From Annona cherimola (lineage: Eukaryota; Streptophyta; Magnoliopsida; Magnoliales; Annonaceae): a DNA stretch of 64,000 nt. Made by a program: the position numbers and the translations under genes. Positions within the stretch are counted from its first letter, which is position 1. Every line of letters begins with the position of its first letter. This document shows, piece by piece, positions 36,276-46,665 of the stretch. The stretch covers positions 42,511,452-42,575,451 of the forward strand of contig CM059972.1 in the NCBI GenBank assembly GCA_030490835.1, given 5' to 3'. The notes beneath the pieces were generated by a model. That model did not search any database. It worked only from the letters and a program-made list of their open reading frames with translations, and was not told the origin of the DNA.

Positions 36276-37821
36276 TGTTGGAAATATGTGGAAAACAAGC
36301 TAAATCTATGTTTTGATGATTAACAAATCAATTTGAGTAAGTCTTGGCTACTAACATGTTTGTGGATATGTTTAAGGGATATACATTTGAAGAACATAAA
36401 GCATGGAAGGCCAAGTCGTTCCCCAAGTCGACTCCAAGATCGACTTGAAAGTGCCAAAACCGTCCAGAGTTGAAATGGGAAGAAGAGCAGGTGAAGTCGC
36501 AGGCCAAGTCGACTCCACTTGCGACTTGGGAAGCCAAGTCGCAAACGAAGTCGACTCCAACATCGACTTCAGATGCCAAAATCTCTCCAGAGTTGAAATT
36601 GGGAGAGAAAGATACCGAAGTCGCAAACGAAGTCGACTCCAGTTGCGACTTGGGCGAAGTCGCAGACGAAGTCGACCCCGAGTTCGACTTGATGTTTTTC
36701 AAAGTTCAAAACATAGTTTCAAGCTCATTTCCAAGATCAACTTAAGATCTCTCAAGACCAAATCAAGGATACAAGCTCATTATCAAATTAAGTTTATCAA
36801 GTCCAAGGCAAAGCTTCAAGTACATTTCAAGATGAAGAAATCCAAGATAGGAGACAATGATCCAAAAGGAAATGAAGGAACCAAGCAAACAAATTTTCAA
36901 GTTCATCAAGCTTCCTGCCGAGGTGAAATCGCACACCGAAGTCGACTCCACCTGCGACTTGGGTCAAGTCGATGCCCAAGTCGACCCGATCTGGAACTTG
37001 AAGTTGCGACGGAGAGGCGAAGTCGCACCCGAAGTCGACTCCATCTGCGACTTGGGCGAAATCGCATCCGAAGTCGACTCCGTTTGCGACTTGGGTCGCA
37101 ACGGTGGGATATTATTCGAACGTTGGCGCATTTAATGCGCGCCACCTACCTTCTAACGTTCGGATTCCCTCCAAAATTATAAAAGGCATTCATTGTGGAT
37201 GAGGGAAGCAGCTGAGAATCATTAAGTGTGCTTAACTCCTATATTCAAGAGCTCTAAAGAGATCAAGCCATTCAAAGAGGAAGAACTTTGCTTCAAATTG
37301 CAAGAGCTACATTTCTGAATCTTCAAAGTCTACATTACGAGTTCTTCTCTGCGCCAAATTGCTTCTACACATCTGTAAAGTGTAGACTCCTTTGTTATTT
37401 CATTTTGTTGTATTGAACTCGATTTAGTTTGAGGAACTAAGATCAAGTGTAAGCAAAGTAGCGTGTGATTGGAGTGGAACTCATCACCTACTTGTGCTGT
37501 GTTGTGTTGAAGCCCCCTAGAGCTGGAATCTAGAAGAGAGCAGTGACTCTAATTGTATTTGAAGAATACAATAGTGGAACCCAAGTCACAAAGAGTGTGA
37601 GCTTGGAAGAGTGGAGTAGGGAGGTTGCCCGAACCACTATAAAAATCTTGTGTGCTTGATTTATGTTTCTGCTCTCTACATTATAATTGCTTACAACTTC
37701 ATTTCTTCTATCAAGGGGATTAAACTTTCAAGGGGTTAAGTTTTTTAAGTTACCAAAGAAATTTTTAAGAACCCAATTCACCCCTCCCCTCTTGGGTTTT
37801 GCCATTAACTCGGGGCCAACA
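36276..37821 (+). repeat. 3' LTR of the Sirevirus
   Basis: 1546 bp, about 99.5% identical to the 5' LTR (eight substitutions counted by eye, six of them transitions). TATA box at 37178-37184; palindrome array at 36413-37095. Flanked by CAAGG at 37822-37826. Confidence 0.95.
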
Positions 37822-38391
37822 CAAGGAAGTTGGTATAGTTTTCCTCAAGAGTTCCACGGGTGGTTCGAACTGAGTGGAAGAGAAAGAAGAGGAGGAACGA
37901 AGAACCAGAAGAGGAGAAGAAGAAAACACAGTCGGGCGCAAAATGGGAAAATGTAGCCCTAGAGCGCGGGCCGCTCATGTTAATTGAACCCATTGAGTCA
38001 GGTCGGGGCATGGGTCGGGTCCAGTCGCAATTAGTAATTTAATTTCCCGCTCCTACAACTTAATAATTAAAAAATTTTCTGGGGCGCTGCCCCCTTGACT
38101 CCCGCGACCTGACCGATCAGGTCGAACCCCGTACCTACTCTGGGAAGGGGAAAAATAGTTATAGTGCTCAACAATGATACACTAATCATACACATTTAAA
38201 TTTATACTCAGTGTGCTAAGATCATAATACATGCATATATGTACTATATGTCCCCTAGATACCATATTCATATATGTTATGCATCCATTAACATTATAAA
38301 CTCCTAGTGGCATGTTCATAAGTTATTTCATAAATAGAGAAGGGTTATAATGAAAATAAAATAAAATAAAATACCTGGTCCTTACACATAC

Positions 38392-38735
38392 TCCATTGGC
38401 AATAACCACTCCAACGACAATGGGGACGAGCGTGGTGAATGTGACGCAAGCCTCCCGTTTGAAGGTCATGAGGTAGGCGAAGAGGACGGTGAAGAAGGGG
38501 TAGTGGCCTAGATTGGCTGGTTGAAGGAGATGGGGAGGTACTTGAGGGAGATGTTGCTGCCTACCATGGAATTGCAGAAGCCGACGCTAAGGGCAAAGAT
38601 CTTGAGGAGCTAGGAGTTGAGCTGGACAATCTTGAAGAGGATAATGAAAAGCTGAAGGCAACACAAGTGCACATGAGTCCTCAATGGCCACTGTGCTTTG
38701 TGATGCCCTCAACATGGGAAGTTTGAAGATGGGCA
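38392..38735 (-). pseudogene. Remnant of a nucleotide-sugar/sugar-phosphate transporter gene
   Basis: Minus-strand reading from 38614 gives [10 protein letters not shown], then [14 protein letters not shown], a stop, [20 protein letters not shown] and [13 protein letters not shown]. This is the conserved middle of the plant drug/metabolite transporter group that includes the UDP-uronic-acid and triose-phosphate translocator-like proteins (KT/KD family). The nonsense codon replaces a conserved Gly/Val-Gly position between FNQ and ATTPFF. Upstream sequence to 38735 (FIILFKIVQLN) looks like the preceding helix with a stop. The exon is cut on one side by the family C solo LTR and on the other by a MITE. 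Functional Golgi transporters of this group have about 10 helices; perhaps three are left here. Confidence 0.7.
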
Positions 38736-38740
38736 AGGAG

Positions 38741-39474
38741 TAGGGGTGCAACTTGCATAAGGTACCCATGGGTACCCACCGACCCGACCCTAATTTGGGT
38801 TGGGTAGGGTAGAAAATATTACCCATAGGTATGATTAGGTATAAATTATTACTTGTCTCCTCAAATAGGGTACGGGTAGGGTAGATACGTTAGGTACCCA
38901 CCCACATAAGTACTCATATAGGTAATTAATTAGGTGCATAATTATATATATGTATAATATATATTATATGGTATGTATTATGCTTTGTCTTTGACATCTT
39001 ATGTATACACATATTTTAGCAAATTCGAATTTAAATGAATTTTGTACCTTGTGAAGTATAAATTTAAATGAATTTATATATATGTCATTGACTTCCGAAA
39101 GACTCTTATAAATACGTTTGTAACTTATGATTATAATATATTAATAGTTTTAATGATTAGGTTATGATGGTCTATACTTCATATTTTTATATAATAATAT
39201 AAAAAATAATATATGTACTTATGATTTTAAAACATAAATGAGTATTATTTTACATTATTTAAAATAACATGAAAATTTTTAAAAAATATTGTATTTGAGT
39301 ATTAAAGGAACCGATTTAGAACCAAAACCGGAACTGACCCTAGAGGTAATGGGTAGGGTAAGGTATACTAGGAACTGAACAGACAAATGGGTATGATAGG
39401 GTAGACTTTTTACAAATAGGGTATGGGTAAGATAGACCACTACTCGAACTGAACCAACCTAAGTTGCACCCTTA
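38741..39474. mobile_element. hAT-type MITE (734 bp) with 8-bp target duplication
   Basis: Ends are TAGGGGTGCAACTT and, at the other side, AAGTTGCACCCTTA, giving a 13-14 bp terminal inverted repeat. Flanks are GCAAGGAG (38733-38740) and ACAAGGAG (39475-39482), an 8-bp target duplication with one mismatch. The interior has repeated GGGTA-type words (GGGTAGGGTA, GGGTACCCA) near both ends and AT-rich DNA in the middle. No transposase ORF. Length of TSD and the TIR start fit the hAT superfamily. Confidence 0.8.
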
Positions 39475-40440
39475 ACAAGGAGATGCATGAGCTCAGAATT
39501 TTTGCGTGAGAGGAGTTCCCGACGAGGAGGAAGGTGCCTGTACCCTAATCTTCTGCGTGGGAGCAACCACAAGCGAGGGAAGAGTAGGGACGTGTGAGAG
39601 GGAGAAGAGAGGAGCAAGGAAGGGATATGTGTGTGTGTGAGAGAGAGAGAGGTGTGACTTACAGCCAAATAGGAGGAAACCTAGGGACTCATTTGTAAAA
39701 TTCTCACATCATTAATGCGCTATCAGGCCATCGGTTTTAAAAATGCATCCAACGGCTCATAGCAATTCCGCTCGACCCAACGACTGTTGCAGGTAGTCCA
39801 AAACAGGTCTGGTGACTGATCGGTCGTAACAGATCGGGATTCATTACCGACATGTGTGACCTTCATTCATGTTACGATTATTTACTATGAATTGGGTAAC
39901 CGTAGTTTGGCTAAGACCGCTCAGAATGCAAGCTGAAATAGTGGAATTGATTTTCAAGCAAACAATATGCACGTAGAGCCCCTCTTCATTATATTCCTCT
40001 TCGTAAATATTGAACAAGTACTTATCCGGATTTCTCCATATGAATTCTCATTTGATCCGCAAATCAGTTACAACCCCATTACCCAATTTTTATTTGGAAT
40101 ATCTATATGCTTAAGGTCTCTTTAGTAACAAGAAGAATGTATATATATATTTTTTTGCGGCTTCCTTCACCATTCGAGATGTGATAATATAATATTTAAC
40201 TATTTAATAATGGTATAAAAACTGTTTAACAATATATTTTTAATAATTATTTTATATTATAATTATTATTTCATATTTTTTAATACAACTATATCATCTA
40301 TTTTATTCTTTTTCTCTTTACTCCTAATAACTACTACAATTACATCATATCAGTCCTTCAATTTTTAATTGTTTTTTCTTCAGCTTTTTTCTAATTACGA
40401 GACCGACCCTTAATTAAGAAGTTATGCTTGGCAATACCTC
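39475..40440. other. Intergenic DNA upstream of LHCB7
   Basis: 39483-39670 continues the transporter-side flank and holds (GT)n/(GA)n runs near 39630. From 40085 to 40400 the DNA is AT-rich and MITE-like but without clear ends. I see no gene. Confidence 0.5.
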
Positions 40441-40441
40441 G

Positions 40442-40568
40442 CACGTGTAGGCTCACTCGCTGGTAGTCGTTACAAACAACATCCGACCGTCCGTTCTCAA
40501 TCTTCAATCTCGACCGTCCGTTCTCCATTACCATCTCAGACTTCTCCATCATCTGCTATCAAGCGACG
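40442..40568 (+). promoter_or_regulatory. LHCB7 proximal promoter/5' UTR with G-box
   Basis: A G-box core CACGTG at 40442-40447 lies 122 bp before the ATG, as is common for light-regulated photosynthesis genes. A 15-bp direct repeat CGACCGTCCGTTCTC occurs at 40484-40498 and 40511-40525. A clear TATA box is not visible. The transcription start is not known. Confidence 0.5.
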
Positions 40569-43500
40569 ATGGCTCTGCTTCCCCCCACCCTCTCTCCTTC
40601 TTCTTCTTCGCATCTTCTTTCCAAGCTCTTCCTATTTCCCCTAAATCCCAGTTCGGAAAAACTGCCAAGGATCAGAGAGTCTTCTGTTTTCACTCCAAAA
40701 GCTTCATGGCAAGAGGTTTCCATCTCTCTCTCTCTCTCTGGGATTTTCTTTTGGAATCTGATTCATAAGAATTACAGCTGGCGGGCGTTCTTGTCTTCTC
40801 CGCTATTCCTTTCACGGCCGTGAAAGCCATCGCCAACAGCTCCGTTGGAGCTGCGCTGCAGAGGCGTCTGCTGGAGACAAAGAGGGCTGCGGTCGAAAAC
40901 TCTGCAAAGTTCAAAACTTTGGCTAGAAAAGCTAGAGAAGAGAGGTATCCTAGCAATATCAGCACTTCCATGTAACATCTGCGATGAGATGGAATGCTCA
41001 AAAGCCTTTAAAAAATTGAGAGCAATTGATGGAGTTCACTTCCAGTTCAGAACATCATGAAACAACTATCCAAGGGAATCTGATTCTATGGGAATTTTGA
41101 TCCCGGTCATACCCATTCCTGTGAAGAGGATGGGAATTGCTCAATTTGGAATCTGCAGTTTCTGATTAGTTGCTTGCAGCATTTTCCGTTTATATTTGGA
41201 TATTCACAGAAAGAAATCAACATTTTGCAACATATTTTCAGCAACACTTGGCACTTTTTGTTGCAAAAATGCTATATGGTGACATAAGTAATTATTTTAC
41301 TAAATCTTAGCTTTTACCAACAACAATACATGATAAATGTTGCAAAAACTTTCATCTACGACTAATAAAAAATTGTTGCCAAAGTCTTATACGGCTGACT
41401 ATCGGCTTCTTAGCTCCTATGGCATCATAATATAAATTAACACATGAAAAATTTTAGCATTAGTAAAAGGTCATTTTCTTGTAGTGATTCAGCCTCAAGT
41501 AATGTCAGCATTTGGACAGACGCTGGCAATTTGTTTGATAAAATTAGGAAACGAATACGTGCTGCATGTAACAGTTGCATTTTACTGCAGTGCTTGATCA
41601 TATGGAAAAGATCTTGGCATTTTTATTGAATGCCTGTGATTTGCTGGATTTGCAGCTTTTGGTATGGAAAGGAACGTCCTCGTTGGCTTGGTCCTATCCC
41701 TTATACCTATCCTGAACATCTTACTGGAGAGTTTCCAGGTGATTATGGATTTGATATTGTTGGTCTGGGCAAGGATCCGGAGGCTTTTGAGAGATACTTC
41801 AAGTGAGTGCATCCACCTACTTTCTGTTCATCTTTTTATGCCTGCAGCAGTCTTTGTGAGCATTGATCTCAATCCTCGAGAATTTTGTACTTCAAATGAT
41901 TTGTAAACTTTGAAATGCTAAACTGGGAATTTTTTATTTTTCCTTTGAAAGCCATTTTTTGTGAAATCTAACTGCTAATGCTTCTCTGAAGTTTTGAAAT
42001 ACTACATGCTCGGTGGGCTATGCTTGCTGCACTTGGGGTTCTCATCCCTGAACTGTTAGACTATTTTGGGATTGTGCACTTCGTCGAACCTGTTTGGTGG
42101 AGAGTTGGTTATGCGAAGCTAAAGGCAAGTACTCTTAGCATATGAGATTTCAAATGAATGAATCTGTTTGATGCTTGTTTGCATCATTGCTTCAGGGCTT
42201 AGTAACTTGGACCGCCTCTTCATGTCTCCAAGTCAAGCTATGGTTGCTGATCTTGAAATCATGTTTCTGTGATTATGGTTGCTAATGAAGAGGGACAGCT
42301 TTCATACTGAGCTGATGTTAATATTCTTCATTTTTGTGGCTTACTGTTTTTAGTTTTTATTGGCATATCAGGGAGACACTCTAGACTACCTGGGAATACC
42401 AGGGCTTCACATTGCTGGAAGCCAAGGAGTTTTAGTTATAGCCATTTGCCAAGCTCTTCTAATGGTAATTCCTGTCCCACCATGCCTTCTTCGATTTAAT
42501 TTCCAAAGATAAAAACTGGGTGTTTTGGCTCTCCAAATGGAACTTTCATGCATTAAAAGACTGAAAAGGCCGCCTTAGAAAATGGGTTGGAAGACCTCTT
42601 TTCTTGCAGTTCCTCTTTGCTGTGATGTCTAGGGTTCATGTAGCATCTCCAGCTGACAAATCACTTTACATTTGCAAGTTGCTTAAAAGAGATTCCAGGC
42701 TACCAAGAAGGTCAAATGTCTCTATCCCCGCCAAAAAATAAAAAATAAAAAATAAAAAAGATGAATGACAAACATCATGTTCAATTCACATTGTAAAATT
42801 TACCAAATTGAATGCCATTTGGATCATCTGGAAATATATTTGGAACCATCATAAGTGTGATTAGCATCTTTGTAAAAGAAATAAGGACAGTTAAAGACCA
42901 CAGTCATTTTAGTTTTGATCCAAGATGTGTCGTTTGCTATTTCTCTACCAAGTAATTGAGCTCCTTTCATTAACATCCAGTTTCCTTTACTAACAATGGG
43001 TTAACAAAACGGTACATCTCTTGGAATTTTCATACTAAACTTCTGATGAGTTTCAGCTATCAATATCAAAAGCCATACCCACCTTATGTATTTCCTTACA
43101 AACCAATACCATAGAAATCCCCTAGCCCAAATAAAAATAAAAATAAAAATGAAAGATGTGAATTGATAATTTCAGGCCTGAGATTTTCTTGTTCTTTATC
43201 ATTATGGAAGAAAATGAAAGATGTGAATTGATACTTGAGGACTGAAATTTTCTCGTTCTTTATCATTTCACTTTAGTTACAACTATTACAAGTAAATGAT
43301 GCAGCACAGTTCAATCCACGTCTCATGTGTCAGATGCATGTTCCTGTAGGTTGGCCCTGAGTATGCCAGATACTGTGGTATAGAAGCATTGGAACCTCTG
43401 GGAATTTACTTGCCAGGTGATATCAATTATCCTGGTGGTCTCCTTTTTGATCCGTTGGGGCTTTCCAAAAATCCCACTGAGTTTGAAGAGCTCAAGGTAA

Positions 43501-43652
43501 AAGAGATTAAAAATGGGCGTCTGGCCATGGTAGCTTGGATTGGCTTCTATGTTCAAGGAGCTCTAACTGGTAAAGGCCCTGTACAGAATCTCGTAGAACA
43601 CCTCTCAGATCCTCTCCACAATAATTTCCTCTCCTCTGTCCATGCAATGTAA
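40569..43652 (+). CDS. LHCB7: LHCB7, chlorophyll a/b-binding light-harvesting protein, chloroplast
   Basis: Six exons: 40569-40715, 40778-40944, 41656-41802, 41992-42124, 42372-42464 and 43350-43652. They total 990 bp (329 residues), close to the family's usual 325-330. The Ser-rich N-terminus [17 protein letters not shown] is a transit peptide candidate. A hydrophobic segment [19 protein letters not shown] specific to the LHCB7 type follows. Then come [13 protein letters not shown], the first chlorophyll-binding helix [29 protein letters not shown], a second membrane helix and the third helix [18 protein letters not shown]. The paired E..HxR and E..NGR ligands of helices one and three are intact. 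Phases are consistent throughout. Intron 4 uses a GC donor (AAG|GCAAGT); intron 1 is only 62 bp. The protein should sit in the thylakoid membrane binding pigments; LHCB7 is known as a rare, weakly expressed member. Confidence 0.93.
41205..41486. mobile_element. CACTA-type MITE in LHCB7 intron 2
   Basis: The right end reads TTTTCTTGTAGTG, the inverse of the CACTACAAGAAAA terminus of plant CACTA elements. The left end, CACAGAAAGAAA, is a degenerate match. A 3-bp target duplication ATT flanks it (41202-41204, 41487-41489). The interior has 'gttgc' inverted words typical of sub-terminal repeats. No ORF. Confidence 0.65.
43148..43267 (+). repeat. Direct duplication in LHCB7 intron 5
   Basis: Two ~55-bp copies (43148-43203 and 43213-43267) share 'aatgaaagatgtgaattgata' start words and 'gttctttatcat' ends. 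The copies differ at a few positions. Confidence 0.8.
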
Positions 43653-44419
43653 ATTTCATATAGTGTTTTCCTGGTTGGCTATTGAACCGTCCTATTTTTC
43701 CTCAAAAAAGAAATAGAAAAGGAAATTCTGATGCTCATGGTGTAAAATTACCCTGCAGACTGCAGTGGATTGTGTGTATTTGCATGTGATGTATCCACGG
43801 AGTGATTGTAAAATTATTAGATTTCAGCAATAGAAGTCAATTTTGAAATTTGGGAGGTCTTCGTAGAGGTGATTTTTTGAGCTGCAATCCAGTGCACGTG
43901 GGTGTACTTAGCCTCGGTGCACATGGTTGCAAACACCTTTTTTTTTTTCTGAAAGCTTTTTTATATAACTGTTTTTTTAATGAAATTATACAACTATTAA
44001 TTTAAGAATATTTAACATATGTATTAAATTTTAGCATTTTTAGATATTTGTTGATTTTTTAAAATTAATGACATTTTCGTAAGTCATGAATTACAAAATG
44101 CTACTATATACATGTTAAATATATTTAGATTAACCGTTTTATAGAAAATTAAAAAATAGGTTAAATAAACACCTGGGTGCATTTAAAAATCTTCCGATAT
44201 TTTTTGTGGATTCAGAATCTTTTTTGCAATGGCTAATGGGTACATATACCCAATGAAGTAGATGCATTTGGAAGGGAAGTAGTGATAAATAAGTATGAGA
44301 TTTAAACTGGAATCGAAATCAACAGCAGTTGCTTTTATTCAATAAATTGTGTTACGAAAAATTATCTAGATTTGAAATTATCATAATAACAGAACTGTCT
44401 AAGAACCCAAATTTATCAA

Positions 44420-44451
<32 letters not shown>

Positions 44452-44459
44452 TAATAATG

Positions 44460-44505
<46 letters not shown>
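44420..44505. repeat. AAT trinucleotide microsatellite
   Basis: About 28 AAT units in 86 bp, interrupted by two TGATAAT variants. Confidence 0.95.
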
Positions 44506-44507
<2 letters not shown>

Positions 44508-45070
44508 GTGAACTGACAACCATTTTTGGATGTACGAAGCCGTTTTGAGGAGTCAACGTACCATGTTTCGATGACGCGAGTAGCCCTAGATGGTTTCTTT
44601 ACTGTTAACTACTAATATGTTTTAGCATTTATGCTTTTCGAATCGTAATATCCTAATATATTCTCATTGTAAATAATATTTTATTGGAATAAGTGGAAAT
44701 AATATAATAGATAGCTTGTATGCTATCATAATATTATGGTGTCTTAAAAGTTAAAATTTCTGATAGCATATGTATGGTTTGGATCTTATGACAAATGACC
44801 TATTTTGATGTTGGGTTAAAATTTGAATTAACTTAATTTCAAAGAACATCGCATTGAGTTTTCGTAAATGAAGGTTGTGGTTGGCCATGTGTAAAACATA
44901 TTAGGTTAAAATTTTTTAATCTAAAATTTTCTTATTTTCTATAATTATCTTATTTTTTAATATTTTTTTATCATTTTTCAACATAACTATTTTATTTTTC
45001 AATTATTTCTATATAATTATCTATCCGTATACCTAACCTATCTATTTTAATTTTTTTTATCTTTACTTTC

Positions 45071-45233
45071 CATCATTACTCATTTCAAATCACGTTACTT
45101 GTCAAAAATTTTATTTATTATCAAAAATCCCTCTCATCATTACTCATTTCAGATTACATTTCAAAAATTTATTCATCATTAGTCATTTCAGATCATATTT
45201 TAAAAATTTTATTCATTACCAAAAGTCCCGTGT
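45071..45233. repeat. Three-copy imperfect tandem repeat
   Basis: Units start CATCATTACTCATTTCA at about 45072 and 45136, and with one change (CATCATTAGTC) at 45175. Each is followed by a 'caaaaattttattcatta' block; the middle unit is shorter. Confidence 0.75.
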
Positions 45234-45240
45234 GAATTTC

Positions 45241-45840
45241 AATGCATCCAAAAACCGCATATAGAAAGTATTGAAAAATAAAAATCCAAAAGTATGAAAA
45301 GGAAGATGGAGGAAAGAGTGAAGAAGAGCATTCAGAATGAGTAGGAGGTGTTTTATTCCATTCATGCCATTTATGTATCGGACTGGATAAACATCTTCAT
45401 CACTATGCTCTTCTTGGCTCTGTTCTGCTCGCCGTAAAAGAGAAGGGAAAGGAAAAATTCAAAACACCCACTAAAAGGAAAACGGAGAAGGAGAGAAGCA
45501 TCAGAAGAAAGGATAGAGAATCATCTCAGTGTTTCAGATGACCGTCGTGAGAAATAAAAAATTCAGCCAACATCATCAGTCCCTTCTTCTCCACCTTTTC
45601 ATGGAGAGAAGGTAAAGAAAACAAACAAAGAATAATGACAGAAAAAACAAGGAAAAACCGGGCAGCCCTGCTTAGGACTTCCTTCCTCTCTTGTGGAGGC
45701 CGATGAGACGAGGAATTTATAGATTGGTCATCAATAGCGATTGCGGGGATTAGAGTGGGCTCGAACGCAGGGCTTTCTAATCCGGCTTCAATAGCTCACA
45801 GCCCACATGCTTCCAATTATTTAGGTAATCTTCGTATGAA
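45241..45840 (-). other. Less AT-rich block with a transcript-like look on minus
   Basis: On the minus strand a TCTATAAATTCC TATA-like word near 45720 is followed by a pyrimidine-rich stretch, but no meaningful ORF. Near 45745-45800 there is a tRNA B-box-like GCGTTCGAGCCC (minus). It may be part of a retroposon or a lost gene's 5' end. I cannot assign it. Confidence 0.25.
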
Positions 45841-45868
45841 AACTTATCATCTATATTCATATGTAACT

Positions 45869-46178
45869 TATACTATATTTGGCTCGAAATAGAACCCACA
45901 TGCATTTAAATATATTAATACTTTATATAACCACTTATTCATATATAAATTATATCTTACCTAATTTACAAGTTGAGAAAATAATTTTAAAATTGGTATT
46001 TATAGCAAACTATTTTATTACGTTAACTTTGTACCATTTTCAGATGAGGCTCATATAAATATTCAATTTAGATGAAAATTGATATGCGAATAAAATAAAA
46101 TAATTCAAAATACAATGGGTGGAGTAGATGCATATTTTATGATCACGTAAATTATATTTTGAGCCAAATGTACTATAA
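45869..46178 (-). mobile_element. MITE family M1, copy a
   Basis: About 310 bp with ends TATACTATATTTGGCTCG and GAGCCAAATGTACTATAA, degenerate forms of the TATGGTGCATTTGGCTC inverted repeat seen in copy d. Interior matches copy d in inverse orientation. Confidence 0.6.
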
Positions 46179-46284
46179 TTTAAGGTACATGTAAATGTAT
46201 ATGATCAAAAGTCATTCCATATGTTTATATAGAGAGAGTTTGATTATATATATGAGAATCATTCACTTGTAGATAGACTACACC

Positions 46285-46590
46285 ATAATTATTGTACAAT
46301 CTCCTACAAAATAACTCTACATATATTAGAATGTTATAATACTTTATACAATCATTTATCTATATAAAAAACATAGATTAGGCGGTTTAGATATTGAAAA
46401 AATAACTTTAAAATTTTTATTTATATCAAACCATTTTATTACATCGATTTTGTATAATTTTCAGATAGGCCCATACATATATCCAATTTGGATGAAAATT
46501 GATATGCTAATAAAATAAAAAATTTTAAATATAATGGATGACTTAGATTTTCTATTCATGATCAAGTAGGCCCACAGTAAATGAACTTCA
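46285..46590 (-). mobile_element. MITE family M1, copy b (degenerate ends)
   Basis: Interior is collinear with copy a ('ataatactttata', 'cattttattacat', 'ggatgaaaattgatatgc'). The terminal repeats are hardly recognisable. Confidence 0.5.
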
Positions 46591-46665
46591 TAATGTAGTC
46601 CAAATGCACTAGAATATTTTTCTATATATAGGAAAATATTTCAGTGCGTGTAAATGCACTGTAAT

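Larger units (their letters stand above)
29426..37821 (+). mobile_element. Sirevirus (Ty1/copia) element, complete with both LTRs and TSD
   Basis: Element of 8396 bp with 1546-bp LTRs, target duplication CAAGG (29421-29425 and 37822-37826), tRNA-iMet primer site, Gag, PR-IN-RT-RNase H and polypurine tract. Sirevirus membership is inferred from the large Gag with a coiled coil and two zinc knuckles, repeated polypurine motifs before the 3' LTR, and palindrome-rich LTRs. I counted eight differences between the LTRs (about 0.5%), so it is recent. No envelope-like ORF follows RNase H. Coding damage: three stops in pol and a frame break between gag and pol. Confidence 0.9.
28209..38386 (-). mobile_element. 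Solo LTR, family C (1777 bp), split by the Sirevirus
   Basis: On the minus strand it starts TGTAAGGACCAGG at 38386 and ends GGGGTGTTACA at 28209. Both ends are flanked by an identical 5-bp target duplication CATAC (28204-28208 and 38387-38391). Its own sequence occupies 28209-29425 and 37827-38386; the Sirevirus and its target copy account for the rest. No internal retroelement sequence of its own is present. The left target is a boundary of the transporter remnant. Confidence 0.85.
43653..45240. other. Intergenic DNA downstream of LHCB7
   Basis: AT-rich, no gene. It includes the LHCB7 3' UTR (end not determined), an AAT microsatellite (44420-44505) and a short tandem repeat (45071-45233). 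Confidence 0.6.

Noticed and set aside
39459..39668. Minus-strand frame as the N-terminus of the transporter
   Set aside because: Its sequence (Ser/Thr/His-rich from GT/GA repeats) does not resemble the family's first helices.
45745..45800. Degenerate tRNA or SINE on minus (GCGTTCGAGCCC)
   Set aside because: Only a partial B box; no A box or cloverleaf could be drawn.
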